The translations under genes were made by a program, and so were the position numbers. A stretch of DNA of 64,000 nucleotides. It comes from Planctomycetota bacterium. GTDB lineage: Bacteria; Planctomycetota; UBA1135; GCA-002686595. Below, piece by piece: positions 27,882 through 37,500 of the stretch. How positions within the stretch are numbered: the first letter of the stretch is position 1; each line of letters begins with the position of its first letter. The stretch covers positions 310,001 through 374,000 of the forward strand of contig JADJLZ010000005.1 in assembly GCA_016709875.1 (NCBI GenBank). Reading direction: 5' to 3'. The notes beneath the pieces were generated by a model. The model had not been told where the DNA came from and searched no databases. It worked only from the letters and a program-made list of their open reading frames with translations.

Positions 27882-30514
27882 CAGGTCGCCGTGATGCCGT
27901 TCGTGTAGTTGAAGGTGTCGGTCGTGCAGAACGAAGGCGAGCTGTCGCGGTACCAGACGTGGTAGTAGCGTGTGGCCCCGATGGTGAGGGCGCCCAGGGT
28001 GGAGATGCTCGAGTCGCCCGCGGAGGGGAAGTTCGACGCACCGCCGGAATTCGACTTCACACCCAGCCGCACGGACGAGCCGGAGATGCAGCGCAGACCG
28101 TCGCCGAGCTGCGTTCCCAGACCAGCATGGTCGATCCCGGCCGACTGCACGTAGAGCGCGGTCGCGTTCCCGGGCATCCCGGTGCCGTGCAGCACGAAGC
28201 TGTCGTTGGAGAGGCTCGCCGAGCCGCTCGCGGAGAGCAGTGCTCCGGCGCCGGTCGAGTTCGCGCAGCCGCGGCCCGCGGCGCCCGTGTTGGCGCAGGG
28301 GCAGGCATTGCCGGCGCCGTCGCCGGTGCAGATCGTGGCGTAGCCCGAGCAGACGACGCTCTGGATCGAGAAATCGTCCAGCGCCGCCTCGATGATCGAA
28401 CCGGACCCGAGGTCCTCGGCCACGAAGCGCACGCGCACCTGGTTCGTCGGCGCGACGAAATCGGCCACGCGGAACTGGTGGTAATACCAGCCGCCGCTCG
28501 ACTCCAGGCCCGCGGGGCCGACGGTCTCGGCGTTGGTCCAATTCGTGCCGTTGTCACCGGAGACGTCGACGCGGAACGTGTCCGCCGCCGGAGCCGAGCC
28601 GCTGACGTTCGAGTAGTAGCGCCAGTAGCCGACGACCGGGTTCTCGACGTTCGCGAGCGCGAAGGCGGGCGAGAGCAGCGTCGTGCGGCCGCCGTCGACG
28701 TCCGCGCTGCCATTGCCGGCGCCAGCGGCCGCCTGCCCCGTCACCCAGCAGCGTGTACCGGCACCGGGCGTGTGGTCGAACTCGGGCTGCGGCGAGATGA
28801 AGGCCGTGACCTCGACACCGACCGGATCGCCGTTGACCCACTGTCCGGAGGTCGCGGTGTCGCCCGCGACGGCGCCTTGCCAGCCGGTGGTCGTCTCGAA
28901 GTCGTTGCTCGCGACGCTCGCGAGCGTGCTGCCGTAGACCGAGAGGTTCGCGTCACCGCTCGCGCCCTCCGGCGCGGTCCAGAGGATGCCGTTCGTCGAC
29001 TGCGCGCTCACGTACCAGATGAGGTTCGAGCCGCACGCGCCCGCGGGCAGGGCCGCGGCGTAGTTGCCCGAGGCATTGGCCTGCATCGCGACGCTCTGGA
29101 AGCTCGCTCCGCTCCCGTAGTGCAGCGTGACGCTTCCGGGCACGAGCGTGCCAGGCGAGCTCTCGCCGATGTGCGCCTGCAGCACGAGTCCGCCGGGCGG
29201 CAGCACGCTCGGGGCGCCGCCGGGGATGTCGATCGTGAGCGGCGGCGTGCCGACCCACCACACGAACAGGCCGCGCTCGATGTCGCTGCCGATCACCGTG
29301 CCGCTCGGGAAGTACGGGTACACGTTCCACAGGCCGTTGAAGTAGGTCTGGTCGTCGCCGGGGTAGGTGTCGAAGTAGCCGATCTCGACGGGCACGTTTG
29401 GCGTGCCCGCTCCGCTCGTCGAATAGACGCGCAATCCGGCGCGGTACGAAGCGGCCAGGATGCGGTCGTTCTTCGTGTAGAGGTTGTGGTCGATCGCCGT
29501 GTTGCCGTTGGTGTAGGTGCCGGCGAAGCTGAGCGAGACGTTGCTGCCCGTGGTCGAGATGTCGAACACGCGCATCACGCTGGTGATGCCGAGGTTCTCG
29601 TCGTCGAGCTCGTCGTCCATGTAGAGCTTCGTCATGTCGGGCGAGGGCCAGCACTGGTGGCAGTACCCCGAGTTCGCGTACGCGACGTACTGCAACTGCA
29701 CCGGATTGGCCTTGTTCGTGACGTCCACGACGTAGATGCCCGTGTTCACGGTGCCGCCGTTCTGGCCGCCGCAGCAGAAGGCGATCTCCTTCTGAGTGGC
29801 GCCGACCTGCATCGTGAAGATCGAGGCCTCGTGCACGTAGCGCGCGCTCCAGGTGCCCACGCGCGCGGGCGCAGCGGGGTTGGAATTGAGGTTGTAGATG
29901 CGCAATCCGCTCGATCCGCCGCCGGAGCGGTAGAGGTAGCCCGACTGCGTGTTGATCGCGATCGTGTGCGTGGCCGGCGTGGCATCGTCGTTGATCGTGT
30001 TGACGAGCGTCGCGACGCCGTTGTCGACGTTCGCCAGATCGATGACCTGGATGCCGCTGCCGCCCTCGCTGATCGCATAGGCGTAGTGCGAGTACGTGCG
30101 CACGTCGCGCCAGAGGCTCTGCGGCCCCAGGATCGTCGCCACGATGACCGGGTTGCCCGGCTGCGAGACCTCGACGATGCTCGTTCCGACCGAGGTGCCC
30201 ATCAGCGCGTATTCGCGGCCCGAGGGCGAGGTGTAGCCAAAGCAGCTGTTGCCGTTGCCGCCTGCGGGCACGCCCAGGTCGGGCAGCGAGAGCCAGGAGA
30301 GCAGCGTGACGCCCGAGCGCGCGAAGTCCGAAGGCGGCGCCATGAGCATCGGTGACCCGCCGCCGCCCGCGAGCGCGGAGTTGCGCCAGCCCGGGCCCGC
30401 GTACATCGGCTGCTTGTCGCGCAGCTTGGGGTCGCCGTCGTGCGCAAAAAGGGTCGCCGCGGAGAGCAGCAGGGCGGTCGCGGCGAACGCGGAAGACTGG
30501 AACGGGTGCTTCAT
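27872..30514 (-). CDS. secreted choice-of-anchor-B-type protein with CPC module
   Basis: The 880-residue product starts with a signal peptide (MKHPFQSSAFAATALLLSAA, then FAHDG). Residues of about 60-430 are LVIVD-type repeats of the choice-of-anchor-B family (YALMGTSVGTSIVEVSQPGN, IQVIDLANVDNG, GIYVVDVTNKANP). A beta-sandwich follows, with SNDFETTTGWQ and an immune-type jelly-roll (AALDDFSIQSV). The last 150 residues are the Cys-rich module (ICTGDG, CPCANTG, GRGCANS, GDGLRC, YYHVWYRD, SFC) shared with the two paralogs near the window start and with the large protein at 48-52 kb. It is probably surface-attached. Neither a ligand nor an enzymatic residue can be named. It is a single-gene unit on the minus strand. 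Confidence 0.85.
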   Translation of the reverse strand: MKHPFQSSAFAATALLLSAATLFAHDGDPKLRDKQPMYAGPGWRNSALAGGGGSPMLMAPPSDFARSGVTLLSWLSLPDLGVPAGGNGNSCFGYTSPSGREYALMGTSVGTSIVEVSQPGNPVIVATILGPQSLWRDVRTYSHYAYAISEGGSGIQVIDLANVDNGVATLVNTINDDATPATHTIAINTQSGYLYRSGGGSSGLRIYNLNSNPAAPARVGTWSARYVHEASIFTMQVGATQKEIAFCCGGQNGGTVNTGIYVVDVTNKANPVQLQYVAYANSGYCHQCWPSPDMTKLYMDDELDDENLGITSVMRVFDISTTGSNVSLSFAGTYTNGNTAIDHNLYTKNDRILAASYRAGLRVYSTSGAGTPNVPVEIGYFDTYPGDDQTYFNGLWNVYPYFPSGTVIGSDIERGLFVWWVGTPPLTIDIPGGAPSVLPPGGLVLQAHIGESSPGTLVPGSVTLHYGSGASFQSVAMQANASGNYAAALPAGACGSNLIWYVSAQSTNGILWTAPEGASGDANLSVYGSTLASVASNDFETTTGWQGAVAGDTATSGQWVNGDPVGVEVTAFISPQPEFDHTPGAGTRCWVTGQAAAGAGNGSADVDGGRTTLLSPAFALANVENPVVGYWRYYSNVSGSAPAADTFRVDVSGDNGTNWTNAETVGPAGLESSGGWYYHQFRVADFVAPTNQVRVRFVAEDLGSGSIIEAALDDFSIQSVVCSGYATICTGDGAGNACPCANTGAAGRGCANSTGAGALLSASGSASLSNDSFVLHGTGMPGNATALYVQSAGIDHAGLGTQLGDGLRCISGSSVRLGVKSNSGGASNFPSAGDSSISTLGALTIGATRYYHVWYRDSSPSFCTTDTFNYTNGITATWGP

Positions 30515-30600
30515 CAGCTTGCCTGGGGGGGGTAGAGACGTGACCGGGGCGTGAGTCGCCCCCTCACTCTACCACCCTCTCGCGCCGCCGAAACCGCCGT

Positions 30601-31089
30601 TCACTGGCGCATGTGGCACTGCTTGAATTTCTTGCCGCTGCCACACGGACACGGGTCGTTGCGCCCGGTCTTCGCGGCCTGATGGATGAAGGGCTTGTCC
30701 GGCCGAGGCGCGTGGTGGTGCACTGCCTCGCCGGTCGCGACCGCGTGCTCGAACTCGTCCGCGGTGCGTTCGAGCGCCTGGCGCATCTCAAAGGCCTGCG
30801 TCACGACCGCGTGCTGCTCGAGGAAGTCGAGGTAGGCGCGCAGCACCGGCAGGGCGTGGGCGGCGAGTGGGTCCTTGCGCTTGAAGCGCCCGGGAAGCAG
30901 GTGGCCGATGATGCCGTGCATGCCCTCTCCGTCGAGCAGCTTGGGCGAGACGCCGAGCTCCTCGTAGGCGCAGGCGAGGAAGCGCTCGACGATTCCGCGC
31001 TGGCTCTCGCGCGGGATGCCGGAGAGCGCCTGTGAGGCGGGGGAGTCGAGGAAGGCCGCCGTGTCGAGCGTGATTTCGCGTTCAGGCAT
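30601..31089 (-). CDS. SEC-C motif protein
   Basis: The frame is much longer, but ATG 31089 begins a sensible 162-residue protein with a helical body (YEELGVSPKLLDGEGMHGI, FLEQHAVVTQAFEMRQALE). The C-terminal SEC-C zinc motif is clear: GRNDPCPCGSGKKFKQCH. The motif, known from SecA and many small proteins, binds zinc and often mediates contact with SecB or ribosomes. The start codon is only 18 bases from the divergent trmL start. No function beyond zinc binding is proposed. Confidence 0.85.
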   Translation of the reverse strand: MPEREITLDTAAFLDSPASQALSGIPRESQRGIVERFLACAYEELGVSPKLLDGEGMHGIIGHLLPGRFKRKDPLAAHALPVLRAYLDFLEQHAVVTQAFEMRQALERTADEFEHAVATGEAVHHHAPRPDKPFIHQAAKTGRNDPCPCGSGKKFKQCHMRQ

Positions 31090-31107
31090 TTCCGTATAGT
31101 GGAGCGG

Positions 31108-31665
31108 ATGGAACTGGTCCTCGTCCAGCCCGAGATCCCGCACAACACCGGTTGCGCCGCGCGCCTGGCCGCGGCGACCGGCGTGCGTCTGCATCTGGTC
31201 GAACCGCTCGGGTTCAGTCTCGAGGACCGCTACCTGAAGCGCGCGGGGCTGGACTATTGGCCGCTGGTCGAGCTCGTCGTGCACGCGAGCTTCGAGGCGC
31301 TGCTCACCGAGCTCGGACGCGGCAGTCCGCGCGCGATCGAGGAGCGTCTGCGGCTCTTCACCGCGCGCGGAGGGAGTTCGCTCTTCGAGACCGATTTCGC
31401 GGCCGACGACCTGCTCGTCTTCGGCTGCGAGTCGCGCGGCCTCGCGCCGGAACTCGTCGCGGGGCGCGAGGGGCGGCGCGTCTATGTGCCGATCCGGCCC
31501 GGCGTGCGCAGCCTGAACCTCGCCAACGCGGCCTGCCTGGGGCTCTACACGGCGCTCGTGCGCGCGGGCGTCGAGCTGCCGCGCAACGACGGCCGCTACG
31601 AGGCGCACCCGCACGCTGCGCAGGACGTCCGCCCGAGCTCGCGCGTGCGGCGCAGCGACGCATGA
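31108..31665 (+). CDS. trmL: tRNA (cytidine/uridine-2'-O-)-methyltransferase TrmL
   Basis: The product begins MELVLVQPEIPHNTGCAARL, the hallmark of the TrmL branch of SPOUT methylases, and ends with the knot motif VYVPIRPGVRSLNLANAA. Length is 185 residues with ATG 31108 and GGAG just upstream (31100-31103); GTG 31099 is an in-frame alternative. TrmL methylates the wobble base ribose of some tRNA-Leu isoacceptors. Its stop overlaps the rlmD start by four bases (ATGA), so the two RNA methylases form an operon. A rather long C-terminal extension (about 30 residues) is present. Confidence 0.92.
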   Translation: MELVLVQPEIPHNTGCAARLAAATGVRLHLVEPLGFSLEDRYLKRAGLDYWPLVELVVHASFEALLTELGRGSPRAIEERLRLFTARGGSSLFETDFAADDLLVFGCESRGLAPELVAGREGRRVYVPIRPGVRSLNLANAACLGLYTALVRAGVELPRNDGRYEAHPHAAQDVRPSSRVRRSDA

Positions 31666-33062
31666 CGCAGGAGCGCAAGCCGCGCCGCGGCGACGTGTGC
31701 GAGCTCACGATCGAGCGCTTCGACGAGCGCGGCGAGGGCGTCGGCCGCTCCGGCGAGTACAAGGTCGAGTTGCGCCGCGCGCTGCCAGGCGAGCGCGTGC
31801 GCGCCGAGGTAAGCTGGCGCCGCCGCAACACGCTCGGCGCGCGCGTGCTCGAGCGTCTGGATCCCGGCCCGCACGCCGTGCCGGCGCGCTGCGCACATTT
31901 CGGCGTCTGCGGCGGCTGCAGCTTCCAGTCGCTCGACTACGCCGCGCAGCTCGCGGGACTGCACGCGCTGGTCGCGCGCGCCTTCGCGGCCGCGGGTTTC
32001 GGTCCGGAGCTCGAGATCGCGCCGGTCGAGGGCGCGCACGAGCTCTACGGCTACCGCAACAAGATGGAGTTCACCTTCGGCAACCGGCGCTACGTGGAGC
32101 GCAGCGAGCCGGAGGGCGTCGACACGAGCTTCGCGCTCGGCCTGCACGCGCCGGGGATGTACAGCAAGGTGATCGACGTCTCGGCCTGCCCGATCCAGCC
32201 GCCTGCGCTCGACGCGATCCTGGCCACGCTGCGCAGCCAGGCGCGTGCGCGCGCGCTCGAGCCCTGGGACCAGCGCCTGCACACCGGCCTCTTGCGCCAC
32301 GCGGTGCTGCGCAGCTCGCGTTCGACCGGCGAGATCCTGGTCGACCTCGTGACCTCCACCGACGCGCCCGAACTCGTCGATCCGTACGCGCGCGCGGTGC
32401 TCGAGCGGCATCCGGAGATCACGACCTTCGTGCAGAACGTCAACACGCGCCTCTCGCAGACGGCGCAGGGCGAGCGCGAGCGCGTGATCTTCGGCCCCGG
32501 CAGCATCGTCGAGCGCCTGCTCGGACTCGAGTTTGCGATCTCGGCCAACTCCTTCTTCCAGACCAATCCGGCGCAGGCCCAACGCCTGTTCGAGATCGTG
32601 CGCGAGGAGGCGGGAACGAACGGCAGCGAACGGGTCTACGACCTTTATTGCGGCACCGGCACGATCGCGCTCGTGCTCGCGGGCGGCGCGCGCGAGGTCG
32701 CGGGCTTCGAGCTCGCCCCCTCCTCGGTGGCAGACGCGCGCGCGAACGCGGCGCGCAATGGGATCGAGAACGTGCGCTTCGTCGAGGGCGACGTGCTCGA
32801 GTCGCTGCGCCGCGAGAGCGCGCGAGCGGACGTGTGCGTGGTCGACCCGCCGCGCGCGGGGCTGCACCCCAAGCTGCTGCCCGTGCTCGCGGCGCTCGCG
32901 CCCCGGCGCATCGTCTACGTCTCCTGCAACCCCGTTTCGGGGGCGCGCGACGCTCGCGCACTGTGCGCGGCGGGCTACACGCTGGCACGCGTCCGGCCGA
33001 TCGACCTCTTCCCGCACACGCCGCACGTCGAGAGCGTGTTCGCGCTGGAGCGCGCGCCTTGA
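31662..33062 (+). CDS. rlmD: 23S rRNA (uracil-5-)-methyltransferase, RlmD type
   Basis: The 466-residue protein has a TRAM-like N-terminus (ELTIERFDERGEGVGRSG), an iron-sulfur motif (CAHFGVCGGC, plus a later CPIQ Cys) and the SAM site DLYCGTGTIALVLA. The catalytic segment is VYVSCNPVSGARD, whose Cys makes the covalent adduct with uracil. RlmD modifies U1939 of 23S rRNA; a tRNA U54 methylase (TrmA type) would lack the iron-sulfur cysteines, so RlmD or RlmC fit better. The start ATG 31662 overlaps the trmL stop. Confidence 0.9.
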   Translation: MTQERKPRRGDVCELTIERFDERGEGVGRSGEYKVELRRALPGERVRAEVSWRRRNTLGARVLERLDPGPHAVPARCAHFGVCGGCSFQSLDYAAQLAGLHALVARAFAAAGFGPELEIAPVEGAHELYGYRNKMEFTFGNRRYVERSEPEGVDTSFALGLHAPGMYSKVIDVSACPIQPPALDAILATLRSQARARALEPWDQRLHTGLLRHAVLRSSRSTGEILVDLVTSTDAPELVDPYARAVLERHPEITTFVQNVNTRLSQTAQGERERVIFGPGSIVERLLGLEFAISANSFFQTNPAQAQRLFEIVREEAGTNGSERVYDLYCGTGTIALVLAGGAREVAGFELAPSSVADARANAARNGIENVRFVEGDVLESLRRESARADVCVVDPPRAGLHPKLLPVLAALAPRRIVYVSCNPVSGARDARALCAAGYTLARVRPIDLFPHTPHVESVFALERAP

Positions 33063-33244
33063 AGCCGCCCGAGGAGCCGCGTCGCAAGCCGCCGCGCAGC
33101 CTGTGCGAGACTTGCCGGCACGTGCGCCGCGTGGAGTCCGCGAAGGGCTCGGTCTTCTTCCTCTGCCGGCGCTCGGAGACCGAGCCCGTGTTCCGCAAGT
33201 ACCCGCCGCAGCCCGTCGTGGAATGCCGCGGATTCGAGCGCTAG
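33059..33244 (+). CDS. small Cys-rich protein coupled to rlmD
   Basis: This 61-residue frame starts at TTG 33059, which overlaps the rlmD stop as TTGA, and ends at TAG 33244. It is very basic and holds LCETCRHVRRV, LCRRSETEPVFRKYPPQPVVECRGFE, i.e. four cysteines in a C-x2-C...C...C pattern that would suit zinc. I recall similar unnamed small proteins in planctomycetes (not checked). The family and function are unknown. Overlap with the methylase suggests coupled translation and a link with RNA. Confidence 0.65.
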   Translation: MKPPEEPRRKPPRSLCETCRHVRRVESAKGSVFFLCRRSETEPVFRKYPPQPVVECRGFER

Positions 33245-33255
33245 TCTCACCCGCG

Positions 33256-33822
33256 ATGGACTGGATCGTCGAGACGGGCAGCCTGCTGGTCGCAGCGCCG
33301 GACATGCTGGACCCGAATTTCATGCACAGCGTCGTGCTGGTAGTGCAGCATTCGAGCGAGGGCGCGTACGGTCTGGTGATCAACCGGCCCTCGACGATCA
33401 CGCTCGACGTGCTGCTCTCCGACCATCCGATCCTCTCGCACCAGCCCTTCCCCGTGCACGCGGGCGGACCGGTGGGCCTCGACACGCTGCAGTTCCTGCA
33501 CCGCGTCCCCGAGGAGGTGCCCGGGGGCACCGAGATCGGCGCGGGCCTCGTGCTCGGCGGCGACCTCGAGGCGCTCGCGCGCTACATCGAGCGCGACCCC
33601 GCCGCCGCGCGGGAGAACGTGCGCATGCTGCTCGGCTACTCGGGTTGGGGCGCGCAGCAACTCGAGGGCGAGCTCTCGCGCGGATCCTGGGTGCCCGCGG
33701 CGCTGCAGGCGGATTGGGCGTTTCAGTCCGATGGCCACGCCGTATGGAGGCGCGTACTGCGTTCCCTCGGAAGGCACGCACAAGGTCTCGAAGATCTGCC
33801 ACCGGATGTCAGCTGGAATTGA
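33256..33822 (+). CDS. YqgE/AlgH (UPF0301) family protein
   Basis: ATG 33256 opens a 188-residue protein with the family motifs GSLLVAAPDMLDPNFMHSVV near the start, GAYGLVINRP, and the conserved GYSGWGAQQLEGELSRGSW. The family is found in many bacteria and lacks an assigned biochemical activity. The gene follows the small Cys-rich gene by 12 bases and so belongs to the trmL-rlmD operon. The long predicted frame upstream overlaps rlmD and is not part of the gene. Confidence 0.9.
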   Translation: MDWIVETGSLLVAAPDMLDPNFMHSVVLVVQHSSEGAYGLVINRPSTITLDVLLSDHPILSHQPFPVHAGGPVGLDTLQFLHRVPEEVPGGTEIGAGLVLGGDLEALARYIERDPAAARENVRMLLGYSGWGAQQLEGELSRGSWVPAALQADWAFQSDGHAVWRRVLRSLGRHAQGLEDLPPDVSWN

Positions 33823-33897
33823 CGCGCACCGTGCTTCAGGCCTCCGGATCGTCGATTGCACACGGATCTGCGCACTAAGGCCCGTGCGGATTCGCCC

Positions 33898-33926
33898 TTC
33901 CCAGGGCTGGGCAAACGCCCTGGGAA
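33898..33926. other. inverted repeat in the spacer before the MshEN-like gene
   Basis: TTCCCAGGG (33898-33906) pairs with CCCTGGGAA (33918-33926). Just after it, CTGATCGGTAC and GTACCGACAG (33942-33972) form a second imperfect repeat. The 190-base spacer has no gene. With no T-run, the first repeat is only a possible end of the operon transcript. Confidence 0.45.
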
Positions 33927-34012
33927 TCCGAAGAGTTCTCAGCTGATCGGTACTTCCTGGTACCGACAGAATGTAGACCAGACTCCCTTCCAACCCGTCC
34001 GCGCCGCCTCGC

Positions 34013-34426
34013 ATGCACGCAACCCAACGAGATCCCGATCAACTGCTCGCCCTGCTCGTCGACGAAGCCCTGATCAGCAAGGCCATGGCGGAGACACTCG
34101 CGGCGCGCGTGCGCGACAGCTGGATCCCGCTGGGCAAGATCCTGCGCCAGCAAGGTTCGCTCACGATGGGGCAGCTGATGGACCTGCTCCAGGAGCAGGC
34201 CAACTCGCCGAGCATGCGCATGGGGGACCTTGCGGTGCAACTGGGCATGTGCACTCCGGCGGACCTCGAGCGCGCGCTCCGGAGCCAGCGTGAGTCCAGC
34301 CCGCACGTGATCGACCTGCTCGTGCTCGAGGGTCACTGCGACCCCGAGAAGCTCTGCCGCGTCCTCGCACACTACGTGCGCGGTCTCGAAGAGCAGGTCG
34401 GCGCGAGCACCGAACCGGCAGTCTGA
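34013..34426 (+). CDS. small MshEN-like protein
   Basis: The 137-residue protein has two helical repeats (LVDEALISKAMAETLAAR and LAVQLGMCTPADLERALRSQ) separated by LGKILRQQGSLTMGQLMDLL. The pattern matches the MshEN domain at the N-terminus of type II secretion and pilus ATPases, which can bind cyclic di-GMP. Standalone copies also occur in planctomycetes (recollection). No ATPase follows. A PilZ protein lies 19 kb away. The role as c-di-GMP receptor is inference and needs the two characteristic motifs, which are only partly conserved here. Confidence 0.6.
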   Translation: MHATQRDPDQLLALLVDEALISKAMAETLAARVRDSWIPLGKILRQQGSLTMGQLMDLLQEQANSPSMRMGDLAVQLGMCTPADLERALRSQRESSPHVIDLLVLEGHCDPEKLCRVLAHYVRGLEEQVGASTEPAV

Positions 34427-34512
34427 GCCCCCTGGGAGGGCGCCGACAGCCCTTACGCGCCAGGCGCGCCCCCGCCCCTTGATCCGTTGGCCCAGTCGGG
34501 GAGGATGCTCGG

Positions 34513-37500
34513 GTGAGCGATCCCTCCATGACACCCGCGCCGCGGCGCCCGTTCTTCCGCGGCTGGCGCAAGCTCGCCGCGCTCCTCCTCGGCGCGCTGC
34601 TGATTCTGAGCGTGTGTCTGCCGTGGATCGCAGGCGCGTTGGCGCCGGGTTTCGTGGAGAGGGCTTTCGCCGAGCGCTTCGAGGGCCGGCTCTCGGTCGG
34701 GGCCGTGCACCTGAGCTGGTTCGGAGCACAGTCGCTCGAGGACCTGCGCCTGAGCGACCCGCAGGGTGCCGAGGTCGCGCGGCTCGACGTGCAGCTCCCT
34801 AGCCTGGGGCAGCTCGCGCGCGGCGGCGGTCGAGCGCTGGGCACGATTGCGGTGCAGCTGCAGGCGGCGCTCGTCGCCGACGACGCGGGGATCTCGAACC
34901 TCGAGCGCGCGCTCGCGCCGCGCAAGGCGAGACCGCCGCCGGCGAACTCCGAGAGCAGCGGTTCGAGCACGGCCACTCCTGGAGCCGAGCCCGAGGTCGA
35001 GCTCGTGCTGACCAGCCCCTTGTGCTCCTGGTCCGACGTGCGCACGCGCGCCTCGGGCAAGCCCTTCGAGGTGCACGACCTGCGCGTGCGGGTCGCGCTG
35101 CACCCCGGGCAACCCGCGCAGCTCGAGGCACGCGCGCGGATCGCAGGCGCACAAGAGGGCGAGCTCGAGCTCGACGCGCAGGTGGACGGCCTGCGCACGC
35201 AGGCTGCGCCCGGCTTCACGAAAGCGCGCGCGAAGGGCAAAGTGCGCGGCTTCTCGAGCGCGATGCTCGACGCGCTCGCGCAGCAGCACGGCGCGCTCGA
35301 ACAGGTGCTCGGCCCGAGCTTCGACCTCTCCTTCGAACTGGGCGAACTCGGTCCGCGCTCGGGCACGCTCTCGTGCGCGCTGCAGTCTGAGCGCACGCAC
35401 CTGGTCGTCGAGGGCCGCGTGCAGGATGGCCTGCTGCGCCTCGCCGAGCAGCGCGGCTTCGCGCTCGAACTCGGCGAGCCGCGCGCTTTCGTCGAGCACT
35501 ACCTCGCGTCGTTCCTCCCGCCCGCCACGCAGCTGGTCTGGTCCGACGTGGTCGCGCCCTGGAAGCTCGAGTGCGCCGTGCTGGAACTGCCATTGCCCTC
35601 CGCGCCACCCGCGAACGCAGCCGAGCTCTCGGCGCTGCTCGCGGGGCTGCGCGTCGATGCGAGCCTCTCGATCCCCGGGCCAATTGGCCTGGAAAACGAG
35701 CTCACGCGCGGCGTGCACCTGCACCCGGCACTCTCTGGCCTCGCGTGCCGCATCCGCAGCGGGGAGCACACTCCGCTCGTGGCGGAGGCCGACGCGCGGT
35801 TGATCGCGGGCGAGACGGGCAAGCTGCACGCCGAGTTGCGCAGCAGCGCTCCCTGGGGCGCTCTCGCGCGCGGCGAGATACCGGTCCTCGACGGCCGCGT
35901 CGCGGCCATGGGCATCTCGAACGCGACGCTCGACGCCGTGCTCGGCCGCGAGGGGTTCCTCGCGGAAGGCTTCGGGCGCTCGCTCGATCTCACGCTCGAT
36001 TTCGCCGGCGCGAGCCTCGCGGGCGGCACGATCGACGCGACGCTGCACTCGGCGAACATCGATCTGGGCGTGCACGCGCGCGTCGAGGACGGCAATCTCG
36101 TGGGTGTCGGCGACCACGGACTCGAACTGCACTTTGCGCCGCCGACGGGCTGGATCGAGCGGCAGACAGGGCCTTTCCTGCCGCAGGGGTTGGCGCTCAG
36201 CTTGAGCACGCCGGTGCTGGGGATCATCGCGCAGGACTACAGCTTGCCGCTGCGCGCGGCGGACCTCGACGCGTGTCTCGCGCAGACGCAGGCACACGTG
36301 AATCTGGACCTGCCGGGGTGCGCGCTCGCGCTGCCCGATGGGCGCGTGTTCGAGCTCGGCATCTCGCTCGTGCGGGTCACGCTCGGCAAGGGCGGTCGCT
36401 GCGCGCTGCGCGACGAATTCGGCCTGGTGCGGCCTGGGCCCGCCGCGTGCGTGCTGACCGGGGATGTCGCCAACCTGGGCGATCTGGCGCGCGGAAGCGT
36501 GCCGCCGGTCTCTTTCGATCTCAGCCTCTCGCGCCTGCCGACGAAGAGCCTGGAGCCCTGGATCGCGAGTGGAGGCCGTGCGCAGGCGCTGCTGGGCGAG
36601 CTCGTCGACCTCAAGCTGCGCGGCGAGCAGCTCGACCTGCGCGGCGGCGCGCTCGATCTGCTACTGCACGCGCCCAAGCTGGACGCGCGCCTGGCTTTCG
36701 CGGGAGAGAAGGGCACCTGGCGTTCGAGCGGCGGCGAGGCCGACCGCATCGCGCTCACGCTCGAGCCCGCGGACCTCGCGCGCGAGCTCGGCCCGTACCT
36801 GCCGCCGGGGACGCAGCTCGCACTCGATCCCAAGTCCACGCAGCTCGAACTCAGCCTGCACGAGTTCTCGCTGGTGCTGCCCGCGGATCCGGGCCAGCTC
36901 GCCGATCCCGTGGCGTTGCTCGCAGCCGTGCGCGCCAAGCTTGGGGTCGCGCTGCCGGGCTGCTCGTTCACGAACGCACTGACGAAGGAAGCCGGCATCA
37001 CGCCCGCGCTCGTAGGCGCACACGCGGAAGCCGAGCTCGCGGACGGCGGAGTGCTGGGCGTGGTCTTCGACGCCGGCATCGGCGGCGCCGGCGCGGCGCG
37101 CGTGCACGCGAGCTGCGCGGCAGCTCGCTCGAGTCCGTGAGCGCGCGCGTGCGCGTCGAGGCGCTCCCCACGAGCCTCGTCGACGCGTTCGCCGGGCAGC
37201 CGGCGCTCGCCTCGGGACTGCTGGGCGACACGCTCGAGCTCGCGGGCGAATTCGAGCGCGCGGCGAACGGCGTGGGATCGCTCTCGCTCGACCTGCGCGC
37301 GCCGCACGGCGAGGTGCGCGCCTCCGGACGCCTCGAGGCGGAGGCCTTCGTGCTCGACGAGCCCGCGGGCGTGCACGTGCGCCTCGAACCGACCGACGCC
37401 TGGCTCGCGAGCCAACTCGCCGGCCGGATGCCCTCGGGCTCCTCGCTGCGGCGCGCGGACGGGCTGCCGCGCCCCTTCGAGCTTGGACTGCACGCCGATC

